Below are positions 56,950 to 64,000 of a stretch of DNA of 64,000 nt, piece after piece. A model generated the notes under the pieces. It had not been told where the DNA came from. It searched no databases and saw only the letters and a program-made list of their open reading frames with translations. Made by a program: the position numbers and the translations under genes. This DNA comes from Siphonodentalium dalli (Eukaryota > Mollusca > Scaphopoda > Gadilida > Siphonodentaliidae), in NCBI GenBank assembly GCA_032622095.1, contig CP136063.1, positions 149,413,379 through 149,477,378 on the forward strand. The letters run 5' to 3'. Numbering within the stretch: position 1 is the stretch's first letter; each line of letters opens with the position of its first letter.

Positions 56950-57517
56950 CTTCAGGTTGTAGCTTTGGTCTGATCATCATGAAATTTGTCATGGATATTA
57001 ATATTGACATTAACGAATCATTTTGGGGTCGTTCGGCCTTAAAACAATGGCCACCAGCAGCCATCTTGGATTTTACTCTTTGCATGACTAAATCCTTTAG
57101 CATGGGCTAAGGTCGTAGCTTTGGTCTGATCATCATGAAATTTATCATGTATGTTAATATTGACATGTAGATGGGAATGAGTCATTTTGGTATCGTTCGG
57201 CCAAAAAACATGGCCGCCAGCAGCCATCTTGGATTTTACTCTTTGCATGACTAAATCCTTTGGCATGGGCTACAAGTCCGATCTTTGGTCCGATCATCAT
57301 GAGATTTGTCATGGATGTTAATAATGACATGTTAATGGGAACAGGTCTTTTTGGGGTCATTCGGCAAAAAAACATGACTGCCAGCGGCCATCTTGGATTT
57401 TACTCTTTGCATAACTAGGCCTTTCAACTTTCCACATTCCTAATCACTCCATTGACTGTAACACATGAAATTATTCCCCTTTTCCAAGTTGAGCTACAGT
57501 GTCATTGACACTTTCAT
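56950..57517 (-). mobile_element. Composite tandem-repeat element, truncated, reverse orientation
   Basis: About three ~164-bp units in reverse orientation end at the right with AAGTTGAGCTACAGTGTCATTGACACTTTCAT, the complement of the 5' end of the elements at 10411, 12437 and 15620. The other terminus is missing, so the copy is truncated at about 56950. Confidence 0.75.
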
Positions 57518-57715
57518 ATTCTCACAACTTACTGTCATTTTGGGGCGGGAGTATGTTGGGAATTATTATATATTATTTTGTATACGCGCTTTGTGTCGGG
57601 TGCTTTTATGTACGACGTAAGTTTAGAGGTCTGTAAGAAGTGAATCGACCTCGTGTTCAATATATCGTTTCGATACATCTTTTCTTGTTTATACTCCCAA
57701 ACATTATGTTGTTAT

Positions 57716-60616
57716 TAGTCGAGTTTTTTTCCAAAATTCGACTTATAGTTTGATGAGGGACGGCGGGCGGGCGGGCGACGTGTTTTGCTTATAACTCAAC
57801 CGTTTATTGACGGATTAAAAAAAATTGTTGTGTGAGTACATATCCATGCACGTAAGCTGCAGACAAAAAAATCGTGTTCGTCCACACATTTATTACAGAG
57901 TTATGGCCCTTTGCCATTTTTCACTGATTTTAGGCTCGTTAGCGCAACAACTTCAACAATCGTTATCTGATTCGATTGAAATTTGGGATATAGGTGTCTC
58001 CCAAGAATATCTCGGATGAGTTCGAAAACCGGCCTGGTCCGATAAAATTTGATAGAGTTATGGCCCTTAATTAGTCATTTTTCACAAATTTTCAGCTCGT
58101 TAGCGCGATAACTTCAACAAACGTTATCCAATTTGATTGAAATTTGGTATATAGGTGTCTCCCAAGAATATCTCGGATGAGTTCGAAAACCGGCCTGGTC
58201 CGATAAAATTTGATAGAGTTATGGCCCTTAATTAGTCATTTTTCATGAATTTTCAGCTCGTTAGCGCGATAACTTCAACAAACGTTATCCGATTTGATTG
58301 AAATTTGGCATATAGGTGTCTCCCAAGAATATCTCGGTCGAGTTCGAAAACCGGCCTGGTCCGATAAAATTTGATAGAGTTATGGCCCTTAATTAGTCAT
58401 TTTTCACGAATTTTCAGCTCGTTAGCGCGATAATTTAACAAACATCATCCTATTTGATTGAAATTTTGATATATAGTTGTCTCCCAAGAATACCTCGGAC
58501 GAGTTAGAAAACCGGCCCGGTCAGATAAAATTTGATAGAGTTATGGTCCTTAAGTAGTCATTTTGTACGAATTTTGAGCTCGTTAGCGCGATAACTTCAA
58601 CAAATGTCATCCGATTCAACTAAAATTTGGTATATAAGTGTCTTCCAATAATATCCTGGACGAGTTCGAAAACCAGCCTGGCCCAATACAATTTGATAGA
58701 GTTATGGCCCTTAATTAGTCATTTTTCACGAATTTTCAGCTCGTTAGCGCGATAACTTCAACAAATGTTATCCGATTTGATTGAAATTTGGTATATAGGT
58801 GTCTCCTAAGAATATCTCGGATGAGTTCGAAAACCGGCCTGGTCCGATAAAATTTGATAGAGTTATGGCCCTTAATTAGTCATTTTTCACGAATTTTCAG
58901 CTCGTTAGCGCGATAACTTCAACAAACGTTATCCGACTTGATTGAAATTTGGTATATAGGTGTCTCCCAAGAATATCTCGGACGAGTTCGAAAACCGGCC
59001 TGGTCCGATAAAATTTGATAGAGTTATGGCCCTTAATTAGTCATTTTTCACGAATTTTCAGCTCGTTAGCGCGATAACTTCAACAAACGTTATCCGATTT
59101 GATTGAAATTTGTTATATAGGTGTCTCCCAAGAATATCTCGGACGAGTTCGAAAACCGGCCTGGTCCGATAAAATTTGATAGAGTTATGGCCCTTAATTA
59201 GTCATTTTTCACGAATTTTCAGCCCGTTAGCGCGATAACTTCAACAAACGTTATCTGATTTGATTGAAATTCGGTATATAGGTGTCTCCCAAGAATATCT
59301 CGGTCGAGTTCGAAAACCGGCCTGGTCCGATAAAAATTTGATAGAGTTATGGCCCTTAATTAGTCATTTTTTCACAAATTTTCAGCTCGTTAGCGCGATA
59401 ATTTAACAAAAATCATCCTATTTGATTGAAATTTTGATATATAGGTGTCTCCCAAGAATACCTCGGACGAGTTAGAAAACCGGCCCGGTCTGATAAAATT
59501 TGATAGAGTTATGGTCCTTAAGTAGTCATTTTGTACGAATTTTGAGCTCGTTAGCGCGATAACTTCAACAAACGTCATCCGATTCAACTAAAATTTGGTA
59601 TATAAGTGTCTTCCAATAATATCCTGGACGAGTTCGAAAACCAGTCTGGCACAATAAAATTTGATAGAGTTATGGCCCTTAATTAGTCATTTTTCGTGAA
59701 TTTTTAGATCGCTAGCGCGATAACTTCAACAAACGTCCTCCGATTTGTTTAAAATTTGGAATAGACATACTTGCCAAGAATATTTCAGACGAGTTCGAAA
59801 ACCGGCCTGGTCCGATAAAATTTGATAGAATTATGGCCCTTAATTAGTCATTTTTCATGAATTTTCAGCTCGTTAGCGCGATAACTTCAACAAACGTTAT
59901 CCGATTTGATTGAAATTTGGCATATAGGTGTCTCCCAAGAATATCTCGGTCGAGTTCGAAAACCGGCCAGGTCCGATAAAATTTGATAGAGTTATGGCCC
60001 TTAATTAGTAATTTTTTCACAAATTTTCAGCTCGTTAGCGCGATAATTTAACAAACATCATCCTATTTGATTGAAATTTTGATATATAGGTGTCTCCCAA
60101 GAATACCTCGGACGAGTTAGAAAACCGGCCCGGTCTGATAAAATTTGATAGAGTTATGGTCCTTAAGTAGTCATTTTGTACGAATTTTGAGCTCGTTAGC
60201 GCGATAACTTCAACAAAACGTCATCCGATTCAACTAAAATTTGGTATATAAGTGTCTTCCAATAATATCCTGGACGAGTTCGAAAACCAGTCTGGCCCAA
60301 TAAAATTTGATAGAGTTATGGCCCTTAATTAGTCATTTTTCGTGAATTTTTAGCTCGTTAGCGCGATAACTTCAACAAACGTCCTCCGATTTGTTTAAAA
60401 TTTGGAATAGACATACTTGCCAAGAATATTTCAGACGAGTTCGAAAACCAGCCTGGCCCGATAAAATTTGATAGAGTTATGGCCCTTAATTAGTCATTTT
60501 TCGATTTTACCTATTAATTAGTCTACCGATACTGCATGATGCACACCAATTGGCGGTAGCCACCGGCGGTAAGCCACCGAAAACGAGACACAGCATCTCT
60601 GATGCCACCTCTTGTT
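57716..60616 (+). mobile_element. Tandem array element, ~16 units of ~161 bp
   Basis: A head region with AGTCGAGTTTTTTTCC / AAAATTCGACTTATAG (a short hairpin) and GGCGGGCGGGCGACG is followed by about sixteen units of ~161 bp (57890-60510). Each contains ATAGAGTTATGGCCCTTAA, GCTCGTTAGCGCGATAA, GGTATATAGGTGTCTCCCAA and GAGTTCGAAAACCGGCC. A unique tail (CCACCGGCGGTAAGCCACCG ... CCACCTCTTG) closes it. Two variant units (AATTTAACAAACATCATCC, then TTTTGTACGAATTTTGAGC) recur together near 58440, 59400 and 60045, i.e. every four to six units. No protein is encoded. Confidence 0.8.
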
Positions 60617-61083
60617 TATAAATGTGGTATGGCCTTCCATAGGATTTTGGATCATGATATGGTATGCATCAACAACACGTGAGGGGGGCACCTATGTCTG
60701 TGTGCTAAAATGTGACCTTGGCACCTTATTTGCACAGGTCTGCCATATCAAGAGAGTCATAATATCAGATGGACGTTATAGAGTTATATGTATAGTGTCG
60801 TCACAGAATAAATTTAATACCCTTGGCTATATAGACAAATCATTGTTAAATTGAACTTCAGAGCAATTAACTTTTCTTACAAATATGACTTTACAAAGAT
60901 TTGCATTCCAGTACAATTGAACTGAACTTCAGGCAATGATTTATAAATGTGAAATTGCATTCCATAGGATTTTGGATAACACATGGGGGGGTGTTTTCAC
61001 ATTTGTTAATGATTGGATTTCTATCGCGTTGCCCAACGCCATGACATTGACTCATGGCAACAAGATATATCATTGTCCATTAT
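60617..61083. other. Spacer between two tandem arrays
   Basis: A diverged direct duplication (TATAAATGTG, TTCCATAGGATTTTGGAT at about 60625-60650 and 60950-60975) is the only structure seen. No gene. Confidence 0.5.
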
Positions 61084-64000
61084 TAGCTCAACTTTACTTT
61101 GTAAAGTTTGAGCTATTGCCATGGCTTTGTCGTCCGTCGTCCGTGTGTGTACGTAAGGCGTCAACAATGCAGTCTACAGGTCGTACCTTTGGTCGGATCA
61201 TGATGAAATTTGTCATAGCTGTTGACATCAACATTTAGACCAGAATGATTAATTTTGGGGTCATTCGGTAAAAAAACATGGCCGCCAGTGGCCATCTTGC
61301 ATTTAAAAATTCAATCTTTTAGCACGGGCTACAGGGCGTACTATTTGTCTGATCATCATGAAATTTGTCATGAATGTTAAGATTGACATGTAGATGGGAA
61401 CAAGTAATTTTTGGGTCATTTGGCCCAAAAACATGGCCGCCAGCAGCCATCTTGAATTTTACTCTTTGTATGACTAAATTCTTTAGTACGGGCTACAGGT
61501 CGTACTTTTAGTCTGATCATCATAAAATTTGTCAAGAATGTTAATAATGACATGTAGATGGGAACGAGTCATTTTGGGGTCATTCGGCCAAAAAACATGG
61601 CCGCCAGCAGGCATCTTTGATTTCACTCTTTGTATGACTAAATCCTTTAGCACGGGCTACAGGTCGTACCTTTAGTCTGATCATCATCAAATTTGTCATG
61701 GATGTTAATATTGACATGTAGATGGGAACGAGTCATTTTGGGGTCATTTGGCCCAAAAACATGGCCGCCAGCAGCCATCTTGGATTTTACTCTTTGTATG
61801 ACTAAATCCTTTAGCACGGGCTACAGGTCGTACCTTTAGTCTGATCATCATAAAATTTGTGATGGCTGTTGAAATTGGAATGTAGATGGGAACGAGCCAT
61901 TTTGGGGTCATTCGGACAAAAAATAATGGCCGCCAGCAGCCATCTTGGATTTTACTCTTTGTATGACTAAATCCTTTAGTACGGGCTACAGGTCGTACCT
62001 TTAGTCTGATCATCATCAAATTTGTCATGGATGTTAATATTGACATGTAGATGGAAACGAGTCATTTTGGGGTCATTTGGCCCAAAAACATGGCCGCCAG
62101 CAGCCATCTTGGATTTTACTCTTTGTATGACTAAATTCTTTAGCACGGGCTACAGGTCGTACTTTTAGTCTGATCATCATAATATTTGTCAAGAATGTTA
62201 ATAATGACATGTAGATGGGAACGAGTCATTTTGGGGTCATTCGGCCAAAAAACATGGCCGCCAGCAGGCATCTTTGATTTCACTCTTTGTATGACTAAAT
62301 CCTTTAGCACGGGCTACAGGTCGTACCTTTAGTCCGATCATCATAAAATTTGTCGTGGCTGTTGAAATTGGAATGTAGATGGGAACGAGCCATTTTGGGG
62401 TCATTCGGACAAAAAACATGGCTGCCAGCGGCCATCTTGGATTTCAAAATTCAATCCATTAGCACGGGCCACAGGTCGTACTGTTCGTCTGATCATCATG
62501 AAATTTGTCATGGATGTTAATATTGACATGTAGATGGGAACGAGTAATTTTGGGGTCATTCGGCCCAAAAACATGGCGGCCAGCAGCCATCTTGGATTTT
62601 ACTCTTTGTATGACTAAATTCTTTAGCACGGTCTACAGGTCGTACTTTTAGTCTGATCATCATAAAATTTGTCAAGAATGTTAATAATGACATGTAGATG
62701 GGAACGAGTCATTTTGGGGTCATTCGGCCAAAAAACATGGCCGCCAGCAGGCATCTTTGATTTCACTCTTTGTATGACTAAATCCTTTAGCACGGGCTAC
62801 AGGTCGTACCTTTAGTCTGATCATCATCAAATTTGTCATGGATGTTAATATTGACATGTAGATGGGAACGAGTCATTTTGGGGTCATTTGGCCCAAAAAC
62901 ATGGCCGCCAGCAGCCATCTTGGATTTTACTCTTTGTATGACTAAATCCTTTAGCACGGGCTACAGGTCGTACCTTTAGTCCGATCATCATAAAATTTGT
63001 TGTGGCTGTTGAAATTGGAATGTAGATGGGAACGAGTCATTTTGGGGTCATTCGGACAAAAAACATGGCTGCCAGTGGCCATCTTGGATTTCAAAATTCA
63101 ATCCATTAGCACGGGCCACAGGTCGTACTGTTCGTCTGATCATCATGAAATTTGTCATGGATGTTAATATTGACATGTAGATGGGAACGAGCCATTTTGG
63201 GGTCATTCGGCCAAAAAACATGGCGGCCAGCAGCCATCTTGGATTTTACTCTTTGTATGACTAAATTCTTTAGCACGGGCTACAGGTCGTACCTTTAGTC
63301 TGATCATCATCAAATTTGTCATGGATGTTAATATTGACATGTAGATGGGAACGAGTCATTTTGGGGTCATTTGGCCCAAAAACATGGCCGCCAGCAGCCA
63401 TCTTGGATTTTACTCTTTGTATGACTAAATCCTTTAGCACGGGCTACAGGTCGTACCTTTAGTCTGATCATCATAAAATTTGTGATGGCTGTTGAAATTG
63501 GAATGTAGATGGGAACGAGCCATTTTGGGGTCATTCAGACAAAAAATAATGGCCGCCAGCAGCCATCTTGGATTTTACTCTTTGTATGACTAAATCCTTT
63601 AGCACGGGCTACAGGTCGTACCTTTAGTCTGATCATCATCAAATTTGTCATGGATGTTAATATTGACATGTAGATGGGAACGAGTCATTTTGGGGTCATT
63701 TGGCCCAAAAACATGGCCACCAGCAGCCATCTTGGATTTTACTCTTTGTATGACTAAATTCTTTAGCACGGGCTACAGGTCGTACTTTTAGTCTGATCAT
63801 CATAAAATTTGTCAAGAATGTTAATAATGACATGTAGATGGGAACGAGTCATTTTGGGGTCATTTGGCCCAAAAACATGGCCGCCAGCAGCCATCTTGGA
63901 TTTTACTCTTTGTATGACTAAATCCTTTAGCACGGGCTACAGGTCGTACCTTTAGTCTGATCATCATAAAATTTGTGATGGCTGTTGAAATTGGAATGTA
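61084..64000 (-). mobile_element. Composite tandem-repeat element, >17 units, runs off the window
   Basis: It begins TTAGCTCAACTTTACTTTGTAAAGTTTGAGCTATTGCCATGG, the complement of the 3' ends at 12384, 14130 and 16460, then a (GTCC/GTGT)-rich block, then head-to-tail units of about 164 bp in reverse orientation up to the window edge. Spacings of the TGACTAAAT motif are 164-165 bp (61799, 61964, 62128, 62292). Variant units lacking TTTACTCTTTG and having GGATTTCAAAATTCAATCC recur near 62445 and 63085. Its far end is outside the window. ORFs such as 61744-62046 simply read through the units. Confidence 0.85.

Noticed and set aside
61744-62419. Minus-strand ORFs of 60-100 codons with repeated motifs.
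   Set aside because: They are the same satellite-unit artefact in the right-edge array.

Overview
This window looks like nuclear DNA from an animal, most likely a marine lophotrochozoan, with a mollusc as the best guess. The evidence is split genes with GT-AG introns, one clear metazoan nuclear gene (NCOA6), very repeat-rich AT-rich DNA, and tandem-repeat mobile elements of a kind well known from bivalves and gastropods (roughly 160-bp units flanked by motifs such as AAGTTGAGCTAA). The species assignment is inference. Nothing prokaryotic is present.

The only host gene I can support is NCOA6 (nuclear receptor coactivator 6) on the minus strand. It has a short first coding exon (19394-19514) and a 2.4-kb second coding exon (6825-9242), separated by a 10.15-kb intron. 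A probable non-coding first exon and TATA-less promoter lie near 22669-22800. The gene leaves the second exon in an open phase, so its 3' part probably lies left of base 1.

Everything else is dominated by transposable elements. 1858-6005: an inverted-repeat element broken by a 950-bp hAT-like insertion and by a tandem-repeat element. 10411-16460: three composite elements built of ~164-bp units inside the NCOA6 intron. 23046-25045: a 2-kb terminal-inverted-repeat (TIR) element. 25115-28629: a nest of TTAA-flanked MITEs several levels deep. 31374-31853: tandemly amplified palindromic MITEs. 34310-42171: a very large, nearly perfect palindrome with an 8-bp target duplication, carrying three further elements, at least one of them a Mutator-like element (MULE), with minisatellite-filled TIRs. 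43668-44628: two abutting TTAA MITEs. 46530-50490: a decayed Ty3/gypsy Pol split by a 1.6-kb TA-flanked DNA transposon. 50550-51480: another TIR element. 51953-54154: an acidic ORF followed by a broken zinc-finger/polyQ/P-loop ATPase gene of Polinton/adintovirus type. 57716-60616 and 61084-64000: two long arrays with ~161-bp and ~164-bp units.

The standout is the 34310-42171 block. Three insertions, each marked by an exact 8-9 bp target duplication, sit in the arms of an element that is itself a ~1.67-kb inverted repeat around a ~0.53-kb loop. The three inserts share an unusual design: their TIRs are made of short GC-rich tandem units. One carries a recognisable MULE transposase remnant and another a spliced PHD-finger gene.
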